Numbered from the stretch's first letter, positions 42,942-52,130 are shown. The stretch: DNA of 64,000 nt from Mycobacterium sp. PS03-16 (GCF_004570325.1 NZ_SPQO01000023.1:1-64000), one strand, 5' to 3'. The notes: a model not told the origin generated them from the sequence alone. Made by a program: numbers and translations.

Positions 42942-43741
42942 CGTAAGGTCACTCCTGCATCGACTTTGAGCTCCAGACCCGTCACGTGGCGGGATTCGTC
43001 GGAGATCAGGAACAGCACGGCATTGCTGATGTCGACCGCCTCGGTCATCGCAATCGGTAGTGCGTTACCGAACAGCGGCGCCAGATCGGGCCGTTGCTCG
43101 GCGAGCAGCGTGTGCAGCGAGTCCGGACGCATCCCGGTGGCGACGCCGGTGGGATGCACCGTGTTCACTCGAACGTTCTGTGCCGCAAGCTCATTGGCCA
43201 AGGCCCTGCTGAGCCCCACCACGCCGTGTTTGGTCGCGGTGTAGGGCGTGTGCAACGGCGTTCCCTTGAGGCCGGCCGCCGAGCTGATGTTGACGAGGCT
43301 CCCGCCGTGCTCCACCAGGTAAGGCAGCGCCGCTGCGCAGGTGTTCCACGTGCCGATCAGGTTGACGTCGACAACGGTGCGCCACTGCTGCGCGGTGGTG
43401 GTGTCCCATGTTCCGGCGGTCAGCACCCCGGCATTGGCCACTGCGGCCTCCAACCCGCCGAGTTCCGCCACCCCGGCGGCGACGGCCGCCGTCAGGGCGT
43501 CACCATCACGGACGTCGACCGCGAAAACCTCGGCCCGCCTCCCGGTGTCGCGCACCAGGCGGGCGGTTTCGTCGAGATCGGCACGCGTGGCCAGCGGATA
43601 CTCGACCTCCGGAAGTGAGGCGCATAGGTCGACGAGGATCAGGTCGGCGCCCTCCTGCGCCAGCCGGACGGCGTGACTGCGTCCCATCCCGCGTGCGGCG
43701 CCGGTGACCAGGACGCGCTTGCCCGCTACGCGGTCGCTCAC
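42938..43741 (-). CDS. Short-chain dehydrogenase, mycofactocin-type
   Basis: 267 residues. Cofactor motif GKRVLVTGAARGMGRSHAVRLAQEGADLI, AVANAGVLTAG and catalytic TPYTATKHGVVG. The sequence follows the mycofactocin-SDR pattern. GTG start at 43741 overlaps the preceding stop, and its own stop overlaps the CMD gene. Second gene in the operon beginning at 44568. Confidence 0.87.
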   Translation of the reverse strand: MSDRVAGKRVLVTGAARGMGRSHAVRLAQEGADLILVDLCASLPEVEYPLATRADLDETARLVRDTGRRAEVFAVDVRDGDALTAAVAAGVAELGGLEAAVANAGVLTAGTWDTTTAQQWRTVVDVNLIGTWNTCAAALPYLVEHGGSLVNISSAAGLKGTPLHTPYTATKHGVVGLSRALANELAAQNVRVNTVHPTGVATGMRPDSLHTLLAEQRPDLAPLFGNALPIAMTEAVDISNAVLFLISDESRHVTGLELKVDAGVTLR

Positions 43742-44568
43742 AGCTTGTTGCAGAAGCCGGCGTCGACGGGGAAGGTGACCCCCGTGACGTACTTGCCGGC
43801 ATCGGACACCAGATAGGCGATGGCGGCACTGATGTCCTCGGGTTCGAGCAGCGACACCGGTAGGGGGTTCTGCAGGTGCGGGCCGCCGTCGGGGTAGTTC
43901 TCCAGGAACGCCGTCATCGCGGGATTGACGGCCATCATGGTGTTGACCGCGGTGGGGTGGACCGTGTTGACCCTGATGCTGTGTGGTGCAAGCGCATTGG
44001 CGAGCGTGCGCATCAGTCCGACGATGCCGTGTTTGGATGCCGCATAACCCAGGCCGCCGCCTTGCATGCCGCCGAACCCCACAAGTCCCGCCGTGGAGCT
44101 GGTGAACACGATCGAGCCGCCCCGTTGACCGGCAATCAGGTGTGGCATCGCTGCCCTGGCGGTGTGAAAGGCGCCGACGAGGTTCACGTCCACCACGTCG
44201 GTCCACATCTCGAGTTCTTCGTCGATGGTCAGCTCTCGGAATCCCATTGCCGCGATGCCGGCATTGGCCAGCACGATGTCCAGGCGCCCGAAGTGTTCGA
44301 CCCCGGCGTCCAACGCTGCGCGCAACGCGTGGAAGTTCCGGACGTCGGCCACCGAGGCGAGCATCTTGCCGCCGTGGCTCTCGACCAGGGCGACGGTCTC
44401 GTTTAGCTCGTCTAGTGAGGCCATCGGGTACCCGTTGGACTCGATGTCGGCGCAGATGTCGATCCCGATGATGTCGGCGCCCTCGGCAGCCAACCGGGCC
44501 GCGTGACTGCGACCCTGGCCGCGCGCAACGCCGGTGATGAAGGCGACCTTTCCCTCCAGTGAACCCAT
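43738..44568 (-). CDS. Short-chain dehydrogenase, mycofactocin-type
   Basis: 276 residues. GKVAFITGVARGQGRSHAARLAAEGADIIGIDIC; catalytic YAASKHGIVGLMR; LANAGIAAMG. ATG at 44568 follows CGAGGA; an upstream GTG at 44595 has no ribosome site. First gene of the SDR-SDR-CMD-aldehyde dehydrogenase operon, divergent from TetR with two operators between. It likely oxidises an alcohol intermediate. Confidence 0.88.
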   Translation of the reverse strand: MGSLEGKVAFITGVARGQGRSHAARLAAEGADIIGIDICADIESNGYPMASLDELNETVALVESHGGKMLASVADVRNFHALRAALDAGVEHFGRLDIVLANAGIAAMGFRELTIDEELEMWTDVVDVNLVGAFHTARAAMPHLIAGQRGGSIVFTSSTAGLVGFGGMQGGGLGYAASKHGIVGLMRTLANALAPHSIRVNTVHPTAVNTMMAVNPAMTAFLENYPDGGPHLQNPLPVSLLEPEDISAAIAYLVSDAGKYVTGVTFPVDAGFCNKL

Positions 44569-44619
44569 CAGTCCTCGCTTCGCCGCGGTAGTCACAATAA
44601 GTCGTGGGTTGTGAGCTGA

Positions 44620-44657
44620 GTAACTCGGTTACCGGCGGTACAGTAACGCGGTTACTG
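44620..44657. promoter_or_regulatory. Two GTAAC/GTTAC operators between TetR and the SDR operon
   Basis: GTAAC-tcg-GTTAC at 44620-44632 and CAGTAAC-gcg-GTTACTG at 44641-44657, with centres 23 bases apart (about two helical turns). Both are inverted repeats with a 3-base spacer. They lie between the divergent genes and are the likely binding sites of the TetR at 44680. Confidence 0.75.
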
Positions 44658-44679
44658 ACGGCTGGCAAGGGGGATACGC

Positions 44680-45291
44680 ATTAACGGTGCCGACCGTCGA
44701 GACGCGACGTCACGTCGGGCTGACGACAGGATCTTGGAAATCGTGGTCGAGATCCTGGAAGCAGAGGGATACGACGCGGTCCAGTTGCGCGAGGTGGCGC
44801 GCCGGGCGCGGACGTCGCTCGCGACGATCTACAAACATCACGCCAACCGTGACGACCTAATCTTGGCCGCGCTGCAGAAGTGGATGGACGAGAACAGGTA
44901 CTCGGGATTGCCGCGGGCGTCAGGGGGGCCGGCGGGCGAGTCGCTGTACGTCGCAATGATGCGGCTGCTCCGTGCCCTGTTCGAACCCTGGGAGCGGCAT
45001 CCGGCGATGTTGACCGCGTTCTACCGTGCCCGTTCGTCGCCGAATGGGAATGTCCTGTTCCGCAGCGGGTTGAGCATCGTGCTGCCTGCGGGGCTGGAGG
45101 TCTTGGCCGACGTCGACGAAGAGTTCGTTCGAGACCTCGACACCGTCCTCTCCAGCATGGTGTACGGCTTGCTGGGACGGTACGCCATCGGCGAGATCGC
45201 GATCACCGACATTCTGCCCGCGTTGGACCGCACGGTCTTCTGGCTCACTGCGGGGTACGAGGCGCGAGGGCAATCGCGCCGTTCCGGTTGA
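44680..45291 (+). CDS. TetR-family regulator, start uncertain (ATT or frameshift)
   Basis: About 203 residues. ADDRILEIVVEILEAEGYDAVQLREVARRARTSLATIYKHHANRDDLI is the helix-turn-helix domain. In this frame there is no ATG or GTG after the stop at 44656, and the TTG at 44734 would cut helix 1. Either translation starts at the ATT at 44680, which has AAGGGGG just upstream, or it starts at GTG 44687 in another frame (VPTVETRRHVG) and a base was lost near 44719, making it a pseudogene. It should repress the SDR operon through the operators at 44620-44657. Confidence 0.7.
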   Translation: MNGADRRDATSRRADDRILEIVVEILEAEGYDAVQLREVARRARTSLATIYKHHANRDDLILAALQKWMDENRYSGLPRASGGPAGESLYVAMMRLLRALFEPWERHPAMLTAFYRARSSPNGNVLFRSGLSIVLPAGLEVLADVDEEFVRDLDTVLSSMVYGLLGRYAIGEIAITDILPALDRTVFWLTAGYEARGQSRRSG

Positions 45292-45414
45292 CGGATCAGG
45301 TGCCGCACTGTAGGTCATGCACGGTCAGAGATCCGTAGGGCTAAGACACCCGCAAACCTCGAGGCCGGGATCGCCCGGACTGCCGAGCCAGGCGCCGAAC
45401 TTGTCGACGCACTT

Positions 45415-45800
45415 ACTGTGCCTGTCGCCGTCGGCGGTCCGAACGTCGATGGTCCACCGCGCGTCGGTGCTGGACCATGCGGCGCGCTGCACGCTGTGCC
45501 CGAGCCGAATCAGCTCACCGAGATTGTTCTCCTGGACCGTCTCCCGCAGGTAGTCCAGGATTCTGGGGGCCTCGGCGATGGCGGCGCGATCCTTCCAGGG
45601 TTTGAACTCGTAGCCGAAGGTGTGCAGATCGGAATCGGACCGGATGCCGGGATACCTGAACAGGTCCCAGGTGCCGCCGATGTTGTCGCGTCCCTCGAGC
45701 ACGACGACACGCTTGCCCGGGAATGCCTCGGTGAGGTAGCGCGCGGCGCCGATGCCGGAGATTCCGGCACCGATGACGACGACGTCGAATTCTTCCGGCT
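45415..45800 (-). pseudogene. Flavin/Baeyer-Villiger monooxygenase, N-terminal fragment
   Basis: EEFDVVVIGAGISGIGAARYL to IRSDSDLHTFGYEFKPW and AWSSTDARWTIDVRTADGDR closely parallel residues 10-133 of the intact enzyme at 16294, roughly three quarters identical by eye. The homology stops after about 125 residues, before the Baeyer-Villiger fingerprint, and no start is evident. The frame continues to a stop at 45325 without homology. Confidence 0.8.
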
Positions 45801-45979
45801 GCGATTGTGCACTGCGGCGGCGGATGGGACGCCCGCGTGGTGCGCCATGCTGCAGCTTCCGCGATTCATGGGGCAGCCCGTGGTGGCGCGGTGATCCGGT
45901 GCCGCACGACTGTGAGTGCGTACAGATCACGGTCACCTTCGAACAGGAAGCGCTGCCAGTGCGCGACCTACTCTTCGGC

Positions 45980-46591
45980 GCCGCGGACCTTTGGATACTC
46001 ACCACTGGAATGGATCATCATGGGCGTATCGGGATCGAATTCCTGCTCTACGGCCTTCTCGAGGCCGGGCAGGATTCACCGATGTACCGCGTCGCGTTCG
46101 TCCTCGACGCGTTCTCTCGTTCCGTCGGGTTCACCCTGATCCTGGTGTTGGGTTTGTTGGTGCTCACCCACGGCTACCGGCCCTCGACGCGGGTCGAGGT
46201 GGGGGTCTTCGCCCTGGCGGCGGTGCTCGGCTTCGTCCTTTCGGAGTTCGCCGAGCAGATCGGCACGCCCGGCAAGGTGTTCTTCCTGCTGACCGCACTG
46301 GCCACTTCCGCATTCCTCGGCTATTTCGCGTGGCGGCTCTGGTTGATCGCGGAGCGTGCACACGCAGTGTGGGTGGGTATCGCGACGGCGCTCAACGTCG
46401 TGGTCGCGTCGATCTACGACTTCTGGCCAATCCCCGGCGATGACGCCGACCACACCCTCTTCTATAGCCTCGCACTCTTCGTCTGGGGCCTGGCGATGCT
46501 CGCCATCTACCGCGCCTACGCCGCTGTCGACACCGCCACCCAAGCACTTCGGGAGGCTGTGCGACCTCGTCGCCTTCCCGCGGATCATTAA
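45980..46591 (+). pseudogene. Decayed paralogue of the island membrane protein
   Basis: LLYGLLEAGQDSPMYRVAFVLDAFSRSVGFTLILVLGL to YDFWPIPGDDADHTLFYSLAL matches the protein at 9781-10470 over most of its length. The N-terminal part (PLEWIIMGVSGSN) is in a different frame, so a frameshift near 46040 has disabled it. It is divergent from the monooxygenase fragment, whose intact relative is also in the island. Confidence 0.75.
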
Positions 46592-46719
46592 CAGTCGCGC
46601 CCAAAGAACGGCCTCATGCGCCACATGACTTGTGCCCACGATCCGCATTCGAATGTCAGACTGAATGCGAATCTGGACGCCGCCTCGCCTCTTCCGGCAA
46701 ACGGCAACACTCCATGCAC

Positions 46720-46927
46720 AGACCGGGATCGATCGAGGCGGGCGAAGGGCCCATCACTCTCGAGCAGGACGCGTGAACGAAAGGCCGGACGTCGACGGCT
46801 CGCCGACATCGATCAGGTCGCCGCCGGCCTCGAACAACACCTGCTCGGCTTGGAACCCGCGGAACTGACCACGCCGCACACGCTCCTGGCCAAAGCCATG
46901 GCCAACCTAGCCAATGGCCTCCAGTAG
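46720..46927 (+). pseudogene. MarR-like C-terminal fragment
   Basis: RRRLADIDQVAAGLEQHLLGLEPAELTTPHTLLAKAMANLANGLQ resembles the last two helices of a MarR regulator (preceded by DRDRRAKG-like wing text in another frame). No DNA-binding domain remains. Confidence 0.4.
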
Positions 46928-46965
46928 GTTTTCCGCGCGTCAGGACGGCCGGGAGTAGCGCGCGC

Positions 46966-47910
46966 TCAGGCCGGCCGCACCTTGTGCACCCAGCGGTTCG
47001 GGTCGGTCTCGAGCGCGCTGCGGTCCCAGCCCAGTAGGTCGGCGGCCGCGCCGTAGGTGAACTCGAGGAAGTCCATCACCGCCCGGTCGGGGTCCGCCGA
47101 CTGACGTGCCACCTCGTACGGCAGGAGGAACTGCCGCAGCGCGGTGTCGTAGAAGACGCCGTCGGGGCGGCCCGGGGCGTCGGCGAAGCCGGCCGGTTCG
47201 GGATAGGCGTACGAGTAGAACGCCCCCTCGTCCCCGCCGCCGGGCCAGAAACCGCAACTGCTCAGCTCGTGCGAGTACCCCTCCTCCATCACCCAGTCGC
47301 CGCAGTTGGGCGCACCCCCGGGATGCGTCGGTGCCGGGCGGCCGGAGAACCGGGTGCACGCCATGTCGAACGACCCCCAGAAGAAGTGCACCGGGCTGAC
47401 CTTGCCGAGGAAGCCGGCACGGAACCGCCCGATCACCCGGTCGGCTTGCACCAGCTGCCGCCAGAAAGCGTTGGCCGCCGCGGGGTCGTAGCCGGCGTGC
47501 TGATCCTCGGCGAACGGGATGGCGGGGTCTACTTCGTTGGGTCCGTCGGAGATTCGCGCCTCGATGCCGAGGCCGCCGAGCGTGTCCAACACCGCGCGGT
47601 GGAACCCCGCCACCGACTTGTCGCGCAGATCGATGCGGCCGGCGCCCCCGTCGCTCATCCGGACCGCGAGCACATGGTCGACGAAGTCGAACTCCATGTC
47701 GAACGCGTTGGTGCCGACGGGGATCGCCGAGGTCGTCAGACCTCGCGCCGACACGTAGAGCGGCACCTGCCACCAGTGGTTGACCAGCGGCGCGTACGCC
47801 ATGCGCACCTTACCGACGATCTGGGTCCACATGTGCAGGGATCTACGCGTCGGTTCCCAGTCGTCGACGCGTAGCGCCGGCCAACCCTCACGCCCGTGGC
47901 CGTTGGTCAT
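46966..47910 (-). CDS. DUF5996 family protein
   Basis: 314 residues. WPALRVDDWEPTRRSLHMWTQIVGKVRMAY is the typical start, followed by HWWQVPLYVSARGLTTSAIP and FWGSFDMACTRFSGR. This is the DUF5996 family, widespread in actinobacteria and of unknown function. No membrane segment or signal. It stands alone between the decayed zone and the SDR operon. Confidence 0.8.
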   Translation of the reverse strand: MTNGHGREGWPALRVDDWEPTRRSLHMWTQIVGKVRMAYAPLVNHWWQVPLYVSARGLTTSAIPVGTNAFDMEFDFVDHVLAVRMSDGGAGRIDLRDKSVAGFHRAVLDTLGGLGIEARISDGPNEVDPAIPFAEDQHAGYDPAAANAFWRQLVQADRVIGRFRAGFLGKVSPVHFFWGSFDMACTRFSGRPAPTHPGGAPNCGDWVMEEGYSHELSSCGFWPGGGDEGAFYSYAYPEPAGFADAPGRPDGVFYDTALRQFLLPYEVARQSADPDRAVMDFLEFTYGAAADLLGWDRSALETDPNRWVHKVRPA

Positions 47911-48035
47911 TCGAACCTCCTCGTTGTGGCGAACCGGTGCCGCATACCGATGTCATTGTGGCCTTAGAGAGTGTGGCCCGCGATCGTCCCCGAGTCGGCT
48001 GATCGGCCCTGCAGTGCCGTGACGTCCACGGCGCA

Positions 48036-48779
48036 TCAGAATTGGCTGACCCCGCCGTCGACGTAGATTTCGGACCCGGTCATGTATGAGCTGCCGTCCG
48101 AGGCGAGGAAGGCGACCACACTGCCGATCTCCTGCGGGCGGGCACGGCGCTTCATGGGCACCGTGGAGGTCAGGTCGGCGAGAGCATCATCGGAGTCGGA
48201 AAAGAGGCCGGCCAGGCCCGGTGTCTCCGTGAGTCCCGGAGCGACGACGTTGACGCGGATCCCACGGTCGACGAGTTCCGCGGCCCAGCTCCGTGCCAGG
48301 GACCGGATCGCGGCCTTGGACGCGGCATAGACGCTCGCCCCGGGAGCCGCTTTCACATCGCCGTTGGAACCGCACAGGATGACCGACGCGCCCTCGTTGA
48401 GCAGCGGAAGCGCGGCCTGCACGGCGAAGATGATGCCGCCGACGTTGGTGGTGAAGATCTTGGTGTGGTGCTCCCAGGTGATCTCCCCCAACACCGCGAA
48501 CTCGTTGATGCCCGCATTGGCGAAGACGATGTCGAGCGTGCGTCCCGTCGCCTCGATGGTGGACGCCACGCGGTCGAGATCGGACTGTTCGGTCACGTCG
48601 GCTCGAATGGCGCTGGCCCGGCTGGCTCCGATGCCGTCGACGGCCTCGTCGAGGGCCTCTTGCCGGCGCCCCACGAGGAAGACATAGGCCCCCTCCCGGG
48701 CGAGGGCGCTCGCCGCGGCGAGACCGATCCCCGAGGTCGCCCCGGTGACCAGTGCGGTTTTGCCTGCTAGGTATGTCAC
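48036..48779 (-). CDS. SDR-family oxidoreductase
   Basis: 247 residues, a classical SDR. TGATSGIGLAAASAL binds cofactor; NAGINEFAVLG; catalytic Tyr-Lys in SVYAASKAAIRS; C-terminal GGVSQF. The basic residues in VGRRQEAL after the second strand suggest NADP preference. It follows the isochorismatase-like gene by 11 bases in the TetR-controlled leftward operon. Confidence 0.9.
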   Translation of the reverse strand: MTYLAGKTALVTGATSGIGLAAASALAREGAYVFLVGRRQEALDEAVDGIGASRASAIRADVTEQSDLDRVASTIEATGRTLDIVFANAGINEFAVLGEITWEHHTKIFTTNVGGIIFAVQAALPLLNEGASVILCGSNGDVKAAPGASVYAASKAAIRSLARSWAAELVDRGIRVNVVAPGLTETPGLAGLFSDSDDALADLTSTVPMKRRARPQEIGSVVAFLASDGSSYMTGSEIYVDGGVSQF

Positions 48780-48790
48780 AGCACTCTCCG

Positions 48791-49438
48791 CTATCGAGCG
48801 ACTGCCGTGCGGGCGTTGAGAAGCTGCGTCTCCCAGGCGTATGCGATGCCGCTACCACCGGCGTGCTCCAGGACGACGTCCGTCAGGGCGGCCGCGGTGT
48901 TCTCGCGTGCCCAATCCCGCTGCCACTCGGACAGCACCGCCAACCACGTCATCGGCACCGCCCCGGCGGCGACCATGCGCCGCACCGCCATATCGTGGGA
49001 CTCGGCCGAGACGCCGCCGGAGGCGTCGGTGACGATGAAGACGTCGTAGCCGTCGGCGAGTGCCTGGATCGTCGGCATCGCCAGGCAGATCTCGGTCCAC
49101 AGCGCCGCCAGGATCAGCTGCTTGCGGCCGGTGCCCTTCACGACCTCGACGACCTTCTCGTCCTCCCAGGTGTTGATGAACGTGCGGTCGATCGGCTTCT
49201 GATCGGGGAAGACGTCCTGCAGCTGCTTGATCAGATACCCGCCGCGCTCTTCGAGCACCGTGGTCAGAATCGTCGGCACGTCGAAGGCCCTCGCGCCTTT
49301 CGCCAGGCCGACCACGTTGTTCACGATCGTCGCCGGATCGTGGCTGTTGAGATTGGCGAACTGGTACGGCTGGTGGTCGATCAGGACGAGGACGCTGTCC
49401 TCCGGGCGGAGCAGGGCATCGAGGCCGGTCTTGGGCAC
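48791..49438 (-). CDS. Isochorismatase-like cysteine hydrolase (YcaC type)
   Basis: 215 residues. Asp in VLVLIDHQPYQFANL and Cys in ALWTEICLAMPTIQALADGYDV with VTDASGG match the isochorismatase hydrolase family, subgroup of YcaC-like proteins. Start GTG at 49438 after AAGGAG; longer frames upstream lack a site. Divergent from TetR at 49626 with two operators between. The substrate is unknown; amide or aldehyde-adduct hydrolysis is typical. Confidence 0.87.
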   Translation of the reverse strand: MPKTGLDALLRPEDSVLVLIDHQPYQFANLNSHDPATIVNNVVGLAKGARAFDVPTILTTVLEERGGYLIKQLQDVFPDQKPIDRTFINTWEDEKVVEVVKGTGRKQLILAALWTEICLAMPTIQALADGYDVFIVTDASGGVSAESHDMAVRRMVAAGAVPMTWLAVLSEWQRDWARENTAAALTDVVLEHAGGSGIAYAWETQLLNARTAVAR

Positions 49439-49529
49439 GGGTCTCCTTGGGCGAGGCACGACAGACGGTGAGGGACGAACGTTGGCGGTCAAGAGATGAA
49501 TGACGCCGGTGAGGGTCACTCCCGAAACA

Positions 49530-49572
49530 ATACGGTCCGTCCCGTATCGACGCAATACGGTTCGTTCCGTAT
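49530..49572. promoter_or_regulatory. Twin ATACGG/CCGTAT operators
   Basis: ATACGG-tccgtc-CCGTAT (49530-49547) and ATACGG-ttcgtt-CCGTAT (49555-49572) are two 18-bp dyads with perfect arms, centres 25 bases apart, between the divergent isochorismatase and TetR genes. They are very likely the operators of that TetR. Confidence 0.8.
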
Positions 49573-49625
49573 CGGGTTGCGGTACGCGTTCGTGCCGACG
49601 ACGTCGCCGTCGCTACCGTTGCGGC

Positions 49626-50186
49626 ATGCCTGCGAGCCGCAACGAGGAGTCACGTCGCGCCATACTCGATGCGTCGATTGCCTTGATCTGCGAGGTCGGC
49701 TACGACAAGGTCTCGATCGAGGCGATCGCTCGCCGGGCGTGCGTCAGCAAGCAGACGATCTACCGGTGGTGGCCTTCAGTGGGGGCGGTGATCCTCGAGG
49801 CGGCGACCCGAAGTCTCGACCCGGTGGTCACCTTCCCCGACACCGGTGACATCCTCGCCGACCTGCGAACGCAGCTGACGGGGATCATCGAACTGATCTC
49901 GACCACCGGCTTCGGGGCGGCGTATCGCGGGCTGATCGCCGCAGGCCAGTCCGATCCGCGGCTCCTGTCCGCCCTGTTCGACCAGATCATCGAACCCAAC
50001 GTCACGGCGTTCACCGCGCGCATGGAGCTGGCGCAGGAGCGCGGTGAGCTTCGTGCCGACGCCGACGTGCAGACGCTGCGCGACGTGCTGTACGGGGTCA
50101 TCGAGTACCGACTGCTGCACGGGATGCCCATCGAACCCGGATACATCGACGCTGTTCTGGACATCGGGTTCCGCGGAGTCCGCTAG
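49626..50186 (+). CDS. TetR-family regulator
   Basis: 186 residues. RRAILDASIALICEVGYDKVSIEAIARRACVSKQTIYRWWPSVGAVI is the DNA-binding domain. The C-terminal half is of the TetR_C type with LYGVIEYRLLHG at its end. ATG at 49626 sits 54 bases from the second operator. Controls the divergent isochorismatase-SDR pair by position. Confidence 0.9.
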   Translation: MPASRNEESRRAILDASIALICEVGYDKVSIEAIARRACVSKQTIYRWWPSVGAVILEAATRSLDPVVTFPDTGDILADLRTQLTGIIELISTTGFGAAYRGLIAAGQSDPRLLSALFDQIIEPNVTAFTARMELAQERGELRADADVQTLRDVLYGVIEYRLLHGMPIEPGYIDAVLDIGFRGVR

Positions 50187-50290
50187 CGGCGTCGCGATAC
50201 GCGACAGACGGTTGGACATCGCCAGGACCAGTTCGTACCCTGGCCGGGTCGTGGAAATCGGACCAGAACCGGTCCTGGCAGCGAAGGATC

Positions 50291-51373
50291 GTGGCTTTCC
50301 GTATGACGCGTGTGCGCCGTTCACTTCGGCGATTGGCGTGCGGTTCGGCGGCCGTCGTCGCGGCAGTGGCCTTGTCGATGGGCGACGTGAACGCGGACCC
50401 GGCGGCTGACGCACTGTCCAAACTCGACGAGTTGTCCAGTCAGGCGGTGCAGACGCGTGAGGCCGTCACGGCCGCGCAGCGCGATGTCGACGCCAGATTG
50501 GCTGCTCAGACCGCGGCCGAAGACCGCCACCGCCTCGACTCCGAGGCCGTTGCCGTCGCGAACTCCCAGCTTGCGCCCTATCAGGCGGCCGTCGACCGGA
50601 TTGCGGCGATGAACTACATGAGTGGCAATCACGGCCAGATGACGGCGGTGCTGACCGCCGGCTCGCCGCAGCAACTGATCGACAGGCTGTCGGTGCAGCA
50701 GATGGTGGGCGCCACGACAGCCGACCAGATGAGAGCCTTTCGAGCAGCGAAGGAGCGCGCGGCGGCCGCCGCCCAGGCGTCCGAGAGGTCGGCCGCCGAC
50801 GCCCGCGCCGCGGCCGAACAGGCCGCCAAGGGACGTGCCGATCTGCAGGCCAAACTCAAGGAACTGCTGGCAAAGATCGCCGCCGCCGAGGCGCAGTACG
50901 CGGCGCTGACCCCGCGACAGCAGGCGATCGTCGACAACGCACCTGCGATCGCCGCTTTGCCCGGCATCCCGCCCGGGGACGTCGCTCCGCCCCCGGCAGC
51001 CGCCGTGCCGGGGATCCCCGAGGCGCTGCCCGTGGGCGTCGCATCAGAGGTCGGATTACAGCCCAACACCATCCTGGCCGCCAGGGCGGTCAGCCAGCAG
51101 TTCCCGCAGATCGCCGAGATCGGCGGCGTTCGGCCGGACTCGAAACCGTGGCATCCGAGCGGTCTGGCGATCGACATCATGATCCCGAATCCCGAAAGCC
51201 CGGAGGGCATCGCTCTCGGCGACCAGATCATGGCGTTCGCGCTGGCCAACGCCGCCCGATTCGGGTTGCAGGACGTGATCTGGCGCGGCACCTATTACAC
51301 GCCTGCCGGTCCGCAGGGGTCAGGTTACGGCCACTACGACCACGTCCACATCACTACGACTCCCCGCCGCTAG
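50291..51373 (+). CDS. Secreted coiled-coil protein with HxxGxAxD/HxDHxH domain
   Basis: 360 residues. Signal peptide at about 1-36 (LRRLACGSAAVVAAVALSMGDVNA). A long Ala/Gln/Glu-rich coiled coil runs from about 40 to 215, then a proline linker. The C-terminal domain has WHPSGLAIDIM and GYGHYDHVHIT, which recall the zinc ligands of LAS-type carboxypeptidases. Mycobacteria have several such secreted proteins. A cell-wall role is likely but enzymatic activity is not shown. The 3' end overlaps surE by 20 bases, convergently. Confidence 0.8.
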   Translation: MAFRMTRVRRSLRRLACGSAAVVAAVALSMGDVNADPAADALSKLDELSSQAVQTREAVTAAQRDVDARLAAQTAAEDRHRLDSEAVAVANSQLAPYQAAVDRIAAMNYMSGNHGQMTAVLTAGSPQQLIDRLSVQQMVGATTADQMRAFRAAKERAAAAAQASERSAADARAAAEQAAKGRADLQAKLKELLAKIAAAEAQYAALTPRQQAIVDNAPAIAALPGIPPGDVAPPPAAAVPGIPEALPVGVASEVGLQPNTILAARAVSQQFPQIAEIGGVRPDSKPWHPSGLAIDIMIPNPESPEGIALGDQIMAFALANAARFGLQDVIWRGTYYTPAGPQGSGYGHYDHVHITTTPRR

Positions 51374-52130
51374 CCAGCCACTTCCGCACCAGTCCGCCTT
51401 CGGCGGCTTCGACTGACCGCAGCTCCGTCAGTGTCGGATGTCCGGCGTCCAGGAGTGCGCTGTCGGTGTCCTCCTCCGGCTCATCGGAGACCTCGATCTC
51501 ACTCATGCGCACACCGCCGTCGCGGATCTCCTCGACCCGGGTCTGCACGGCGCCGCCCCGGGCCAGCCGCGCGTGGCGGATCGGACCCACTTCCGCTGCG
51601 GGCCGGTCCGGCACGTTGAGCGACAGCACGGTTCCGTCGGGCGTGTCGAACAGCAATTCCAGCACCGGTGCCACCAGGCCGGCGGCCGTCTCCCAGTACC
51701 GCTCACCTTCCGGGTGCAGGGCGACGTCCAGCGACACCGCCAGTGCGCGGGTGTCGCTGATCTTGGCGGTGAGTGCCGCGCCGACGGTGCCGGAGTGTAA
51801 GACGGCCCGGCCGACGTTGGCGCCGTGATTGATTCCGGACAGCACGAGGTCCGGACGCGGATCGAACCAACCGTTGAGCGCGGCCGCGACGATGTGTCCC
51901 GGATGGGCCCGAACCGCCCACGCCTGCACGTCGAGGCCGGGTAGCTCTCTGCGTTCGACGACCGTGTGCCCGTCGCGGCGGACGGCACTGAGCGCGGCGC
52001 TCGCGCCGCTCGCCTGCTCGGCTGGGGCGGCCACGATGACATCCAATCCGGCCCCTTGCGCCGCCACCACCAGCGCGTGCAGGCCCGCGGAGTCGATCCC
52101 GTCGTCGTTGGTCACCAGTGCGAGTGGCAC
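51354..52130 (-). CDS. surE: 5'/3'-nucleotidase SurE
   Basis: 258 residues. LALVTNDDGIDSAGLHALV has the metal-binding DD pair, VAAPAEQASGASAALS the substrate loop, and LVLSGINHGANVGRAVLHSGTVGAA the conserved Asn and Ser residues. SurE removes phosphate from nucleotides and short RNA under stress. It overlaps the convergent secreted-protein gene by 20 bases. Confidence 0.95.
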   Translation of the reverse strand: MPLALVTNDDGIDSAGLHALVVAAQGAGLDVIVAAPAEQASGASAALSAVRRDGHTVVERRELPGLDVQAWAVRAHPGHIVAAALNGWFDPRPDLVLSGINHGANVGRAVLHSGTVGAALTAKISDTRALAVSLDVALHPEGERYWETAAGLVAPVLELLFDTPDGTVLSLNVPDRPAAEVGPIRHARLARGGAVQTRVEEIRDGGVRMSEIEVSDEPEEDTDSALLDAGHPTLTELRSVEAAEGGLVRKWLASGGES

